Shown here: in pieces, positions 28,390 to 37,817 of the stretch
Layout: each line of letters begins with the position of its first letter
Numbering within the stretch: position 1 is the first letter of the stretch
Assembly (NCBI RefSeq): GCF_014204895.1
Contig: NZ_JACHMF010000001.1
Coordinates: 8,184,001-8,248,000, forward strand
Origin: Paractinoplanes abujensis
Lineage (GTDB): Bacteria; Actinomycetota; Actinomycetes; Mycobacteriales; Micromonosporaceae
Length of the DNA stretch: 64,000 nt
Direction: 5' to 3'
Notes under the pieces: model-generated
Told to the model about the DNA's origin: nothing
Seen by the model: only the letters and a program-made list of their open reading frames with translations
The model's database searches: none
Made by a program: the position numbers and the translations under genes

Positions 28390-29499
28390 ATGCCGGCCCG
28401 ACGGGGCGCGCGTTCCGGGCGCGGGTGGGATCCCCTCCCGCCCCGCCCAGCTCGCTCCTACGATGAGCACCCGCCCGGCGAGCCCTCGCCCGACGACGAT
28501 CCGGAACGCGGCAACGTTCCGACCCGTCGCCGGCGCACCTCGCCGGGCGGAATCCCCTACCGCGACGACCTGACCGTCGGCGGCGAGCCCGGCCGCTACA
28601 ACCTCACCCTCAACCCCGAACCGGGTCGCTACAACCTCGTCCCCGAGGGTGGCCCCGGCCGTTACGACCCGACGGGTGACGGCCTGACCGGCGACTCGCC
28701 GCAGGGGCAGCGCCGACGTGGGCGGCGTCGCGGCGAACCTGCTTCGCCCGACGAGAGCGCCGGGCATTTCGACGACGACATGGAGCTCGCCGCCGACGAC
28801 GATACCGATCCTTTCGCCGGCGGCAGCGGACGTTCCGGCGGCCGGCGTTCCGCGCGCGGCGGACGTTCCAGCGGTGGACGTTCCGGTGGTGGACGTTCCG
28901 ACGGCGGTGGGCGTTCCGACGGCGGTGACCGGGGAAAGCCGGCCGGTCGAGGCGGGCAACCCGAGCAGAGCGAGGGCGAACGGGCCCGCGAGATCTGCTT
29001 GCGGCAGCTCGCCGTGCGACCGCGCACCCGGGCCGAGCTGGCCAAGGTGCTGGCCCGCAAGGAGATCTCGGAAGAGGTGATCGCCGAGGTTCTCGACCGT
29101 TACGACGAGGTCGGGATCATCGACGACGCCGCCTTCGCCCGGGCGTGGGTGTCCAGCCGGCATCACGGTCGTGGGCTGGCCCGCCGCGCGCTGGCCAACG
29201 AATTGCGGCAGCGCGGTGTCGACGCCGAGGTGGCGAGCGAGGCCCTCGAGTCCGTCGACGACGAGGACGAGGCCGCCACCGCCCGCGCCCTGGTCGACCG
29301 CAAGCTGCGTACGGCCACGGGCGCGCCCGACGCCGTCTTCCGGCGCCTGGTCGGCATGCTGGCCCGCAAGGGCTATCCGGCCGGCGTGGCCATCCGGGCC
29401 GTGAAGGACGCCTTGGCGGACAGGGACGCGGAGGCCGCCGAGTTTGCCGACCAGCTGGACGCGGACGCCCTGACCACCGACGCCGACCCCACCGCCTGA
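28390..29499 (+). CDS. recX: RecX recombination regulator with long disordered N-terminus
   Basis: A 369-aa protein; RecX is usually ~150-260 aa. The RecX fold is confined to the last ~170 residues (ICLRQLAVRPRTRAELAKVL; EVIAEVLDRYDEVGIIDD; HHGRGLARRALANELRQRGV). The first ~195 residues are charged and low-complexity with PGRYNL repeats (~77-105) and a Gly/Arg/Ser block (~150-185). RecX binds RecA filaments and limits their activity. ATG at 28390 is 16 bp after the recA stop, so cotranscription is near certain. A later internal start giving a normal-size RecX is possible, but codon use is continuous. Confidence 0.92.
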   Translation: MPARRGARSGRGWDPLPPRPARSYDEHPPGEPSPDDDPERGNVPTRRRRTSPGGIPYRDDLTVGGEPGRYNLTLNPEPGRYNLVPEGGPGRYDPTGDGLTGDSPQGQRRRGRRRGEPASPDESAGHFDDDMELAADDDTDPFAGGSGRSGGRRSARGGRSSGGRSGGGRSDGGGRSDGGDRGKPAGRGGQPEQSEGERAREICLRQLAVRPRTRAELAKVLARKEISEEVIAEVLDRYDEVGIIDDAAFARAWVSSRHHGRGLARRALANELRQRGVDAEVASEALESVDDEDEAATARALVDRKLRTATGAPDAVFRRLVGMLARKGYPAGVAIRAVKDALADRDAEAAEFADQLDADALTTDADPTA

Positions 29500-29516
29500 C
29501 CCACCCTCGGTGCCGC

Positions 29517-29545
29517 GCCGACCGGCAGCCTTCGGGCTGGTCGGC
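29517..29545 (+). terminator. Hairpin after recX
   Basis: GCCGACC pairs with GGTCGGC and an inner AGCC-TTCG-GGCT tetraloop stem extends it, with a 3-nt bulge. No T-tract. Confidence 0.6.
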
Positions 29546-29719
29546 GGCCTGGAGCCGCACTCCGGAGGCGACGGTCCACAGAGGTAACGATCTGTGCCCG
29601 GAAATCCACATATCGCTGAACGTGGATGGCGCAGGGGTTCTGATCTGGGCTACGTTGCTGGCCGGATCGCGGGGGATCTCTGTTTTGCGTGTTCCCCGCT
29701 GGACGAAACGGGGAGGGAC

Positions 29720-30466
29720 ATGCGGATCAATCAGCTTGCGCGCCGTCGGGGTGTGCGTGTGGTCGCGCGCCTCGGTGTTCTGGCCGGGGCGGTCGGCGTC
29801 GCGGCGCTTGCCGGGGGGCACGCCGCGAGCGCCGCGACCACGCAGGCCGCCGCGCGCGGGGTCGTCATCGTGGCCGAGGACCCGAAAAGCACCGGCACGG
29901 CGGCCGGCGAGAAGGCTCCGGGCGACGACGAAACCCCGGGCACCCCGCCCGGCGACGGCGGCGAGACCCCACCGAGCGACGGCGGCGAGAACCCGCCCGG
30001 TGATGGCGGCGAGAACCCGCCCGGTGATGGCGGTGAAACCCCGCCCGGTGATGGCGGTGAAACCCCGCCCGGTGATGGCGGTGAAACCCCGCCCGGTGAC
30101 GGCGGTGAAACCCCACCTGGCGACGGCGGCGAGACCCCGCCCGGCAACGGCGGCGAGACCCCGCCCGACAACGGCGGCGAGACCCCGCCGGGTGACAACG
30201 GTCCGGGCGAGACTCCGCCCACCGACGACACCGGCGCGGGGGGCGGCACCGGCGACGACGATCAGGACGCCGACGTGGCGGACGGCAACGACGACAACAA
30301 CGACGACGACAACGGCGGCGGCGGTGGCGGAGGCCTTCCGGTCACCGGCCTCAACGTGGCCGGGATGGCCGGTCTCGGCGGCGCCGTAGTGGTCGGTGGT
30401 GTGGTGCTGCTTCTCGTCACGCGGCGCCGCCCGGAGACCCGGCAAACCCCGGACTCCCAGGCCTGA
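29720..30466 (+). CDS. LPXTG cell-wall surface protein with Pro/Gly/Asp/Glu repeats
   Basis: A 248-aa secreted protein: signal peptide at ~1-40 (VARLGVLAGAVGVAALAGGHAASA), ten 8-residue repeats of the PPGDGGET type, an Asp/Asn-rich linker, then LPVTG (206-210), a hydrophobic helix and an RRR tail. This is a complete sorting signal for a class A/F-type sortase, so it is a likely substrate of the sortase at 12631. There is no folded domain, so it may be a wall spacer or adhesin-like stalk. ATG at 29720 has GGGAGG upstream. A strong terminator follows. Confidence 0.9.
   Translation: MRINQLARRRGVRVVARLGVLAGAVGVAALAGGHAASAATTQAAARGVVIVAEDPKSTGTAAGEKAPGDDETPGTPPGDGGETPPSDGGENPPGDGGENPPGDGGETPPGDGGETPPGDGGETPPGDGGETPPGDGGETPPGNGGETPPDNGGETPPGDNGPGETPPTDDTGAGGGTGDDDQDADVADGNDDNNDDDNGGGGGGGLPVTGLNVAGMAGLGGAVVVGGVVLLLVTRRRPETRQTPDSQA
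29951..30190 (+). repeat. Ten 24-bp tandem repeats encoding PPGDGGET
   Basis: Units start every 24 bp from 29951. Units 4-6 are identical, pointing to recent expansion. Confidence 0.95.
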
Positions 30467-30478
30467 CGACAGTTCGAT

Positions 30479-30515
30479 CGGATCCGGCCGCGGCTGGAGG
30501 CCGCGGCCGGATCCG
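30479..30515 (+). terminator. Strong terminator after the LPXTG gene
   Basis: A perfect 16-bp inverted repeat (arms CGGATCCGGCCGCGGC and complement) with a 5-nt loop, followed by TCTG. Confidence 0.8.
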
Positions 30516-30586
30516 TCTGCCCCGAACGTGATCGATTTCCCAGGTGGCGGGCCTGCGGCCGGACATCGGCGTTCGCCACTGCTTGG

Positions 30587-30592
30587 TAATAT
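30587..30592 (+). promoter_or_regulatory. -10 hexamer TAATAT, leaderless promoter
   Basis: TAATAT ends 8 nt before the GTG at 30601. Confidence 0.5.
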
Positions 30593-30600
30593 TCGGCGTT

Positions 30601-31656
30601 GTGACCGAGTCTTCGCAGGGCAGCATGCGGGGCTATGGTCCCTTCCCGGAGGGTGCCGAGCCGACCGCGCCGATCGGCATGCATCAGCCGCCCGCGGCCC
30701 ACGTCCCGCCCCAGCCGACCGGCGGCCACGACGGGCAGCCGATGAGCGAGACCCAGGCCAGCGGCCCGCCGTCGAGCGGCCCGCCGTCGAGCGGCATCCC
30801 TGCCGGCGTCCCATCGAGTGGCATCCCGGCCGGCGTCCCGTCGAGTGGCATCCCGGCCGGCAGGCCCCCGTCAAGCGGCGCCCCCTCCGGGGGAAACCCG
30901 AGCTACGGCCCCTTCCAGGCCGCCGCCCCCGACCCCTTCGGTGAGAAGCAGGAGGGCTGGACCGAGACGCCGTACGGATTCAACGCCCCTCCCGGCCGCC
31001 GCATCGAGCCCTCGCCCCCGCCCGAGCGCAACCGCCTGGTCGTCGGCATCCTGGCCGGCCTGGTGGTGGGCCTCCTTCTGTTCGGCACGGGCGGCTATTT
31101 CGCGGGCCGCGCCACGGCCCCCAAGACTCCCGAGGCCGCTCCGGCCCCCGCGCCCACCGCAACCGGCGGGCTCGGCGTGTTCGAGCAGAGCCAGGTGACG
31201 ATCAACCGGGAGGATTTCGCCGGCACCGGCTTGACCACGATGTCCGAGGGTTTCCTGCCTTATCTGTCGGCTTGCGCCCGCCCCAAGGCCAACGCGGGTG
31301 AGAAGCTGCGGGTCCGGTGCACGCTCGACGGCATGAGCGCGATCTTCGTGGAGTACAACTCGGTCGCCGATCGGGACAAGGCTCGGGTGAAGGCGCTGGG
31401 TCAGGCGGTCGATGCGCGTTCTCTCACTCCGGGGGTCGCCCCGGCGGTCGAGCAGGCCACCCCTTCGGGTCGGGTCACGGGCAACTACGTGGAGTACGCA
31501 TACCGTCTCACGGAGAGTGGCGCCACGCGGACGGTCGCCGGGATCTGGTGGGACGACGCGCAGACCCCGGTCGCGGGTTACCTCTTGGCGTACTGGGAGG
31601 ACGGTCTGGGTGCGAAGTGGGACCCGATGCGCGATCTCTGGTCCCGGTACGCCTGA
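30601..31656 (+). CDS. Single-pass membrane protein of unknown function
   Basis: A 351-aa protein. The cytoplasmic part (~1-145) is Pro/Gly/Ser-rich with VPSSGIPAG repeats and a YGPFPEG/YGPFQAA motif pair. A single transmembrane helix follows at ~146-168 (LVVGILAGLVVGLLLFGTGG). The outer domain (~185-351) holds two cysteines (SACARPK; VRCTLDG) likely to form a disulphide and ends DPMRDLWSRYA. I do not recognise a named family. GTG at 30601 is fixed by the TAATAT hexamer. The layout resembles receptor-like proteins of the Micromonosporaceae. Confidence 0.75.
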   Translation: MTESSQGSMRGYGPFPEGAEPTAPIGMHQPPAAHVPPQPTGGHDGQPMSETQASGPPSSGPPSSGIPAGVPSSGIPAGVPSSGIPAGRPPSSGAPSGGNPSYGPFQAAAPDPFGEKQEGWTETPYGFNAPPGRRIEPSPPPERNRLVVGILAGLVVGLLLFGTGGYFAGRATAPKTPEAAPAPAPTATGGLGVFEQSQVTINREDFAGTGLTTMSEGFLPYLSACARPKANAGEKLRVRCTLDGMSAIFVEYNSVADRDKARVKALGQAVDARSLTPGVAPAVEQATPSGRVTGNYVEYAYRLTESGATRTVAGIWWDDAQTPVAGYLLAYWEDGLGAKWDPMRDLWSRYA

Positions 31657-32039
31657 ATTGCCCGCCAGTATCGTGAGCTGGGCGTAAGCAAGTCTGTGCC
31701 CTAAGTCCCATCCGCTGCCGAATCATGGATCCTTGACCGAAGTGCCATCCGCGACCTAGCCTCGCGTTACACAAGGTTTGTTCGACCATCGCATGCAACA
31801 CGCACAACATAGATCGCATTACATTACGGCATCACTTGTAGCCTGCAAGCAGCCAGCACTTTTGGCCCCGGCGCCCGGACCGCACGCGCCGTGAGGTCCG
31901 ATATATGGGCGGTTGGCCCCGTCGCACCCTTTGTGGGCGGCGGTCCGATGACGCCTGCGGTCGTCTTGCCTTGGTCGGGCATCCCGTCAGATGGTCCGCG
32001 CGCTTGCAACGCGCGGGCGGCGAAGGGAGACGCGGCGAA
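31657..32039. other. 383-bp intergenic region before rny; promoter and hairpins, no gene seen
   Basis: It holds a sigma-70-like promoter candidate (TTGACC at 31733-31738, 18-nt gap, TAGCCT at 31757-31762), a hairpin at 31876-31900 (CGGACC outer stem, CACG inner stem) and a 7-bp stem just before the rny start (31996-32016, CCGCGCG). The rny mRNA would have a ~270-nt leader. AT-rich compared with its surroundings around 31680-31850. Confidence 0.5.
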
Positions 32040-33803
32040 ATGACCGCCCTGGACTGGGTGCTGGTGGTGGCGATCGTCGTGCTGGCGACGCTGGTGGTGG
32101 CCGGCATGGTGCTCGGCGCCCGTGCGCTGCGCCAGCTGCACAAGGTCCGGGCTGACGATCACGGGCAGGGTCAGGCCGTCGACGACGCGCTGGCCAAGGT
32201 CGAGGACGCCAACGCCAAGGTCGAGGACGCGAACGCGAAGGTCGACGACGCCAACGCCAAGGCCGCTTCCGTCCGCGCCGAGGCCGCCGCCGCCAAGGCC
32301 GAGGCCGCCGCCGCTCGCGCCGAGGCCCGCCGGGTCCTCGAGACCGCGCACGGCGAGGCCGACACGATTCTCGAGCACGCGCACCGCCAGGCCGAGGCCG
32401 ACGCCGAGCAGGTTCGCGCGGCCGCCCGCCGCCAGGGCGAGCGCGAGGTGGCGCTGCTCAACACGACCGCGAAGGAGCAGGCGGCCGAGGTCGAGCGGCG
32501 CACCGCCCGCATCGACGAACGGGAGCGGCTGCACGCCGACGAGGTGGAGCGCCTGGTCGAGCGGGAGCGCCGCCTCGCGACCATGGACGCCGACCTCGCC
32601 TCGCGGGAGGCCGCGCTGGCCGAGCGTGAGACCGCCCTGGCCGGCGTCGAGGAGTCGAAGCGCCGCGAGCTGGAGCGGATCGCCGGTCTGACCGCCGAGG
32701 CCGCCCGGACGGAGCTGGTCGAGGGCATCGAGGCGCAGGCCAAGCGCGAGGCCGCGATCCTGGTGCGCGACATCGAGAGCGAGGCCAAGACCACCGCGGA
32801 CACCCGGGCCCGGCACATCGTGGTCGACGCCATTCAGCGGATCGCCAGCGAGCAGACCTCGGAGAGCGTGGTCAGCGTGCTGCATCTGCCCAGCGACGAG
32901 ATGAAGGGCCGGATCATCGGCCGCGAGGGCCGCAACATCCGCGCGTTCGAGTCGGTCACCGGGGTCAACCTGATCATCGACGACACTCCCGAGGCGGTGC
33001 TGCTCTCCTGTTTCGATCCCGTACGGCGGGAGGTGGGCCGGCTGACCCTGGAGAAGCTGGTGCTGGACGGGCGCATCCACCCGCACCGCATCGAGGAGGT
33101 CTACGACAGCGCCAGGAACGAGGTCGACGTGCTCTGTGACCGCGCCGCCGAGGAGGCGCTGGTCGACGTCGGCATCACCAACCTGCACCCGGAGCTGTCC
33201 AAGCTGCTGGGCCGCCTGCGGTATCGCACCAGCTACGGCCAGAACGTGCTCAAGCATCTCGTCGAGACGGCCCACATCGCCGGCATCATGGCCGCCGAGC
33301 TGGGCCTGGATGTTCCGACGATGAAGCGGGCGGCGTTCCTGCACGACATCGGCAAGGCGCTCACCCACGAGGTCGAGGGCAGCCACGCGCTGATCGGCGC
33401 CGACCTGGCCCGCAAGTACGGCGAGTCCGAGGACGTGGTGCACGCGATCGAGGCGCACCACAACGAGGTGCAGCCGCAGACCATCGAGGCCGTGCTGACT
33501 CAGGCCGCGGACGCCTGCTCGGGTGGGCGGCCGGGTGCCCGCCGGGAGAGCCTGGAGGCGTACGTGAAGCGTCTCGAGCGCATCGAGGAGATCGCCTCGA
33601 CCAAGGCGGGCGTGGAGAAGGTGTTCGCGATGCAGGCCGGGCGCGAGATCAGGGTGATGGTGCGCCCGGACGACATCGACGACATCGGCGCCGCGGTGCT
33701 GGCCCGCGACGTGGCGAAGCAGATCGAGGAGGAGCTGACCTATCCGGGCCAGATCCGCGTCACGGTCGTCCGGGAATCACGAGTCACCGAGCTCGCTCGT
33801 TAG
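32040..33803 (+). CDS. rny: Ribonuclease Y
   Basis: A 587-aa membrane-anchored endoribonuclease. An N-terminal helix (~5-30, VLVVAIVVLATLVVAGMVLG) is followed by a very long coiled coil (~45-250), a KH domain with GRIIGREG (290-297), and an HD domain with catalytic HD at 435-436 (HDIGKA). RNase Y starts mRNA decay at the membrane. ATG at 32040 has a GAAGGGA site. The coiled coil contains repeated VEDANAK units. The gene's last 27 bp overlap the convergent DinB-like gene. Streptomyces also keeps rny near recA. Confidence 0.95.
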   Translation: MTALDWVLVVAIVVLATLVVAGMVLGARALRQLHKVRADDHGQGQAVDDALAKVEDANAKVEDANAKVDDANAKAASVRAEAAAAKAEAAAARAEARRVLETAHGEADTILEHAHRQAEADAEQVRAAARRQGEREVALLNTTAKEQAAEVERRTARIDERERLHADEVERLVERERRLATMDADLASREAALAERETALAGVEESKRRELERIAGLTAEAARTELVEGIEAQAKREAAILVRDIESEAKTTADTRARHIVVDAIQRIASEQTSESVVSVLHLPSDEMKGRIIGREGRNIRAFESVTGVNLIIDDTPEAVLLSCFDPVRREVGRLTLEKLVLDGRIHPHRIEEVYDSARNEVDVLCDRAAEEALVDVGITNLHPELSKLLGRLRYRTSYGQNVLKHLVETAHIAGIMAAELGLDVPTMKRAAFLHDIGKALTHEVEGSHALIGADLARKYGESEDVVHAIEAHHNEVQPQTIEAVLTQAADACSGGRPGARRESLEAYVKRLERIEEIASTKAGVEKVFAMQAGREIRVMVRPDDIDDIGAAVLARDVAKQIEEELTYPGQIRVTVVRESRVTELAR

Positions 33804-34277
33804 GCCCAGCTGTTCGCGCAGGATGTCGGCGTGCCCGCAGTGTTGCGCCAGCTCGCGCAGCATGTGCAGGTAGACCCAGCGCAGCGGTACGGGCCCGCGT
33901 CGATTTCCGGGCAGTTCGTCGTCCAACTCCAGGGAGGCGACAGCACGTCGCGACGACTCACATGCGGCCAGGTAAGCGGCTCGAACGGTGGCGATGCTGT
34001 CCGAATCGTCCAGGTGGAACGATTCGTCGGAGTCAAGAGGGATGCCGATATCGGCCCGGGACCGCCCGGTGACGGCCTCGTCGAACCACACCTTCTCGAC
34101 GAACGTCGCGTGCTTGACCAGACCCAGCAGCGTGGTGCGGGACGGCACGAGCGACCGCCGTACCTGCTCCTCGGTCAGATCGTCGAGGCAGTCGTGCAGA
34201 GCCTGGCGGTGCTCGTTGAGAAAGACCTCGAACTGGGCTCGTAACGGCTGCTGGATGACGTCGTCCGCGGAGATCAT
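33777..34277 (-). CDS. DinB-family protein (DUF664-type)
   Basis: A 166-aa four-helix protein with the DinB layout: DVIQQPLRAQFEVFLNEHRQAL at the start, LLGLVKHATFVEKVWF in the middle and HMLRELAQHCGHADILREQLG at the end, whose histidines (H47-like, H137/H141-like) make the metal site. Family members include bacillithiol/mycothiol-linked transferases; the activity here is unknown. The gene overlaps rny convergently by 27 bp. Confidence 0.88.
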   Translation of the reverse strand: MISADDVIQQPLRAQFEVFLNEHRQALHDCLDDLTEEQVRRSLVPSRTTLLGLVKHATFVEKVWFDEAVTGRSRADIGIPLDSDESFHLDDSDSIATVRAAYLAACESSRRAVASLELDDELPGNRRGPVPLRWVYLHMLRELAQHCGHADILREQLGLTSELGDS

Positions 34278-34329
34278 GACCGAAGCATGTCAAGCGGGGT
34301 GGCCCCGGATCAACCCGGGGCCACCAGCA

Positions 34330-35223
34330 TTACAGCGTTCCGCCGCCACCACCGAGGCCGGGCTCGATGGTGCGCTGCTCGAGGTCGGCGCCGGAGGCCC
34401 GGGGCGCGCGGCCCTTGCGCCGGGTGCGCCGGCTCAGCCAGCCCGCGAAGGCGGTGAGGGCCGAGTTGATGATGATGTAGATGATCGCGGCCACGATCGC
34501 CGCCTGCACCACGTTGCCGAAGTTGGCCGAGAGGTTGTTGACGCCGAGCTGAATCGTTTCCCCGTACGAGATGATGTAGCCCAGCGCCGTGTCCTTGACC
34601 AGCACGACGAGCTGGCTCACGATCACCGGCAGCATGGCCCGGGCCGCCTGGGGGATGAGGATGTTGCTCATCACCTGGCCCTTGCGCATGCCGATCGCGT
34701 ACGCCGCCTCGCTCTGCCCCTTGGGCACCGAGTGCACGCCGGCCCGGAACGCCTCGGCCAGAACCGACCCGTTGTAGAGGGTCAGGCCCAGCACCACGGC
34801 CCAGAAGATCGACATCGGCTGCTCGGTGAGGAACGGCACCCCGAAGAAGATGAAGAACATCAGCAGCAGCAGCGGTACGGCCCGGAAGAACTCGACCACC
34901 ACGCCGGCGGGCACGCGCACCCACCAGTGGTCGGAGAGCCGCCCCACGGCGAAGACGATGCCGAACACCAGCGACAGCACCATGGCCACCGCGGCCGCTT
35001 TGAGCGTCTCCAGCAGGCCCGGCAGGATGTAGTCGCTCCAGGTGCTGGCCCGGGTGAACGGCTCCCACAGGTTGCCCGCCCACTGGCCCTTCTCGTCGAA
35101 GCGCGAATACACCCAGTAGAGCAGCGCGGCCACGCCGATGCCGAAGACGATCGTCAGGACGAGGTTGCGCGCCTTGGCCTTGGGCCCGGGGTGGTCGTAG
35201 AGGACCGCGTCGGTGCTGCTCAT
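34330..35223 (-). CDS. gluD: Glutamate ABC transporter permease GluD
   Basis: A 297-aa inner-membrane permease of the polar amino-acid (HisMQ) family. The EAA-type loop reads YAIGMRKGQVMSNILIPQAARAMLPVI across positions ~190-216, and an N-terminal leader of ~20 residues precedes the first helix. A C-terminal basic/Gly-rich tail follows the last helix. It is the last gene of gluABCD, 73 bp after gluC. With GluC it forms the membrane channel for glutamate. Confidence 0.92.
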   Translation of the reverse strand: MSSTDAVLYDHPGPKAKARNLVLTIVFGIGVAALLYWVYSRFDEKGQWAGNLWEPFTRASTWSDYILPGLLETLKAAAVAMVLSLVFGIVFAVGRLSDHWWVRVPAGVVVEFFRAVPLLLLMFFIFFGVPFLTEQPMSIFWAVVLGLTLYNGSVLAEAFRAGVHSVPKGQSEAAYAIGMRKGQVMSNILIPQAARAMLPVIVSQLVVLVKDTALGYIISYGETIQLGVNNLSANFGNVVQAAIVAAIIYIIINSALTAFAGWLSRRTRRKGRAPRASGADLEQRTIEPGLGGGGGTL

Positions 35224-35296
35224 GACGCCTCTCCGCTTCGCTCCGAGCCGACAAGAGCAATGCTGCTGAGCCTAATTGTTCGTTCGCTGCGCTCTC

Positions 35297-35971
35297 TCAC
35301 CTCTTCACCGCCAGGCGGTTGGCCAGCCAGCCGAACGCGTAGCCGGTGGGGATCAGCACGACGGCGAACGTGCCCGCGAAGACCAGGAAGATCGGGATGA
35401 CGGCGTCGCCGTTCGCGTTGATCAGGTCCTTCATCGCGTTCGACGACTCCATCAGGCCGATCGTGCCGACGATCGTCGAGTTCTTGCAGAGCGCGATGAG
35501 GATGCTGCCCAGTGGCGCGATCACGGCCCGGCCGGCCTGCGGCAGGACGATGATCGTCAGGGTCTGCCGGAACGACATGCCGATCGCCCGCGCCGCTTCG
35601 GCCTGGCCCGGCGGCACGGTGTTGATGCCGGAGCGGATCGCCTCGCACACAAAGGCCGCGGTGTAGACGGACAGGCCGACCACTCCGAGCCAGAAGTTGT
35701 TGAGGTCGATGTCGTCGGCCAGCGAGAGACCCAGTGTCGAGAAGAGACCGAAGTAGCAGAAGAAGATGATCAGGGTGAGCGGCGTGTTCCGGAAGATGTT
35801 GACCCACGCCGTGCCGAAGCCGCGCAGCACCGGGACCGGGGACACCCGCATCGCCGCGAGCAGCACGCCGAGCACCAGAGCACCGACGCCGCCGGCCAGC
35901 GTGAGCTTCAGGATCCAGAGGAAACCGGTTATGTATACGTCCCGGTTGGCCGGGTCGGAGAAGACGTCCAT
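35297..35971 (-). CDS. gluC: Glutamate ABC transporter permease GluC
   Basis: A 224-aa permease with the family loop AIGMSFRQTLTIIVLPQAGRAVI near its middle-to-end part and five or so membrane helices. The ATG at 35971 has a GAAGG site 5 nt upstream; a GTG two codons earlier (35977) is a weaker option. It follows gluB after a strong hairpin and partners GluD. Confidence 0.93.
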   Translation of the reverse strand: MDVFSDPANRDVYITGFLWILKLTLAGGVGALVLGVLLAAMRVSPVPVLRGFGTAWVNIFRNTPLTLIIFFCYFGLFSTLGLSLADDIDLNNFWLGVVGLSVYTAAFVCEAIRSGINTVPPGQAEAARAIGMSFRQTLTIIVLPQAGRAVIAPLGSILIALCKNSTIVGTIGLMESSNAMKDLINANGDAVIPIFLVFAGTFAVVLIPTGYAFGWLANRLAVKR

Positions 35972-36002
35972 CGGCACCTTCGCTGGGGATGTGGGACAAA
36001 GG

Positions 36003-36030
36003 CGGCGGGGCCGGTCTCCCGGCCCCGCCG
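36003..36030 (-). terminator. Perfect 12-bp hairpin between gluB and gluC (attenuator/mRNA stabiliser)
   Basis: CGGCGGGGCCGG and its complement with a TCTC loop lie between the gluB stop and the gluC ribosome site. Such hairpins let binding-protein mRNA outnumber permease mRNA. Confidence 0.75.
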
Positions 36031-36042
36031 ACTAGAAGTGGA

Positions 36043-36903
36043 TCAGGCGCAGTTGCTGAGCTTGCTGGCGTCCAGCTCGGGCGCCGCGGTGCCGCTCTTG
36101 CCCAGCGTGTCGTCCCAGGCCTTCTTGTACGACCCGTCGGTCGCGGCCGCCTTCAAGATGTCATTGATCTTGTTGCAGCCCGCGCTGTCGTCCTTCTTGA
36201 GGCCGATGCCGTACGGCTCCTCGCTGAACGGCTTGCCGACGACCTTGAACTTGCCGGCGTACTGGTCCTGGGCCGCGTAGCCCGCGAGGATGATGTCGTC
36301 GGTGGTGACCGCGTCGACCTGACCGCCGGCCAGCGCCGTCACGCACTTGGAGTACGTGTCGAACTGCTGGAGCTTGGCGTCCTTGTACTCCGTCTGGATC
36401 CGCTTGGCCGGGGTCGAGCCGCTCACCGAGCAGACCCGCTTGCCGGCCAGCGACTCCGGGCCGGTGATCGTCGAGTTGGTCGGCACCAGCAGGTCCTGGC
36501 CCGCGATGAAGTACGGACCGGCGAAGTTGACGACCTTCTTGCGCTCGTCGTTGATCGTGTACGTCGCCACGACGATGTCGACCTGACCCTGCTGGATGTA
36601 CGGCTCGCGGTTGGCCGACACGGTCGTCTTCCACTCGATGCCGGACTCGGGAACTCCCAGGCCCTTCGCGATGATCTTGCCGATCTCGACGTCGAAGCCG
36701 GTGTAGGTGCTGCCGGACTGCAGGCCCAGGCCGGGCTGGTCGGCCTTGACGCCGATGACCAGCTTGCCGCCGGCCGCCTTGCCCTCGATGCCCTTGGCGC
36801 CGCTGCTGCCGCTGCCGCTGCCCTCGTCGTCGCCGCCGCACGCGGCCACGGCGAGCGCCATGGTGAGCGCTCCGAGCGTGGCTGCCAATCGGGTGATGCG
36901 CAT
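36043..36903 (-). CDS. gluB: Glutamate-binding lipoprotein GluB
   Basis: A 286-aa secreted substrate-binding protein. The signal peptide ends in a lipobox (ALAVAAC) with the lipid-modified Cys at about residue 22, then a Gly/Ser linker and an SBP_bac_3 domain (GFDVEIGKIIAKGLG; VDIVVATYTINDERKK; GKRVCSVSGSTPAKRI). It captures glutamate outside the membrane for GluACD. ATG at 36903 has GAGGAG upstream, preferred over an in-frame start 11 codons earlier. It follows gluA. Confidence 0.94.
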   Translation of the reverse strand: MRITRLAATLGALTMALAVAACGGDDEGSGSGSSGAKGIEGKAAGGKLVIGVKADQPGLGLQSGSTYTGFDVEIGKIIAKGLGVPESGIEWKTTVSANREPYIQQGQVDIVVATYTINDERKKVVNFAGPYFIAGQDLLVPTNSTITGPESLAGKRVCSVSGSTPAKRIQTEYKDAKLQQFDTYSKCVTALAGGQVDAVTTDDIILAGYAAQDQYAGKFKVVGKPFSEEPYGIGLKKDDSAGCNKINDILKAAATDGSYKKAWDDTLGKSGTAAPELDASKLSNCA

Positions 36904-36941
36904 GGTTGTCGCTCCTCGAATCGTTGCTTTAAACAAAGGCT

Positions 36942-37685
<744 letters not shown>

Positions 37686-37730
37686 TGCTGGACCACCGTC
37701 CCTGTTCTGGCGGATCACCCGGATGGGCAC

Positions 37731-37736
37731 ACTCTA
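37731..37736 (-). promoter_or_regulatory. -10 hexamer TAGAGT of the gluABCD operon
   Basis: TAGAGT on the minus strand, with TGAACC 17 nt upstream as a weak -35. It would give a ~40-nt leader before GTG 37685. Confidence 0.4.
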
Positions 37737-37817
37737 TGTGGGCCCTTGTATCGGTTCACACCGAGAATGGTCACGGAGCGGTAACACAGGGAGTGCGAGG
37801 CGCGAGCATTGTCCACC

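Noticed and set aside
29951-30190. Regular repeats as a CRISPR array
   Set aside because: The 24-bp units are contiguous with no spacers, lie in frame inside a coding sequence, and have no cas genes. The same applies to 6636-6851 and 50418-50657.
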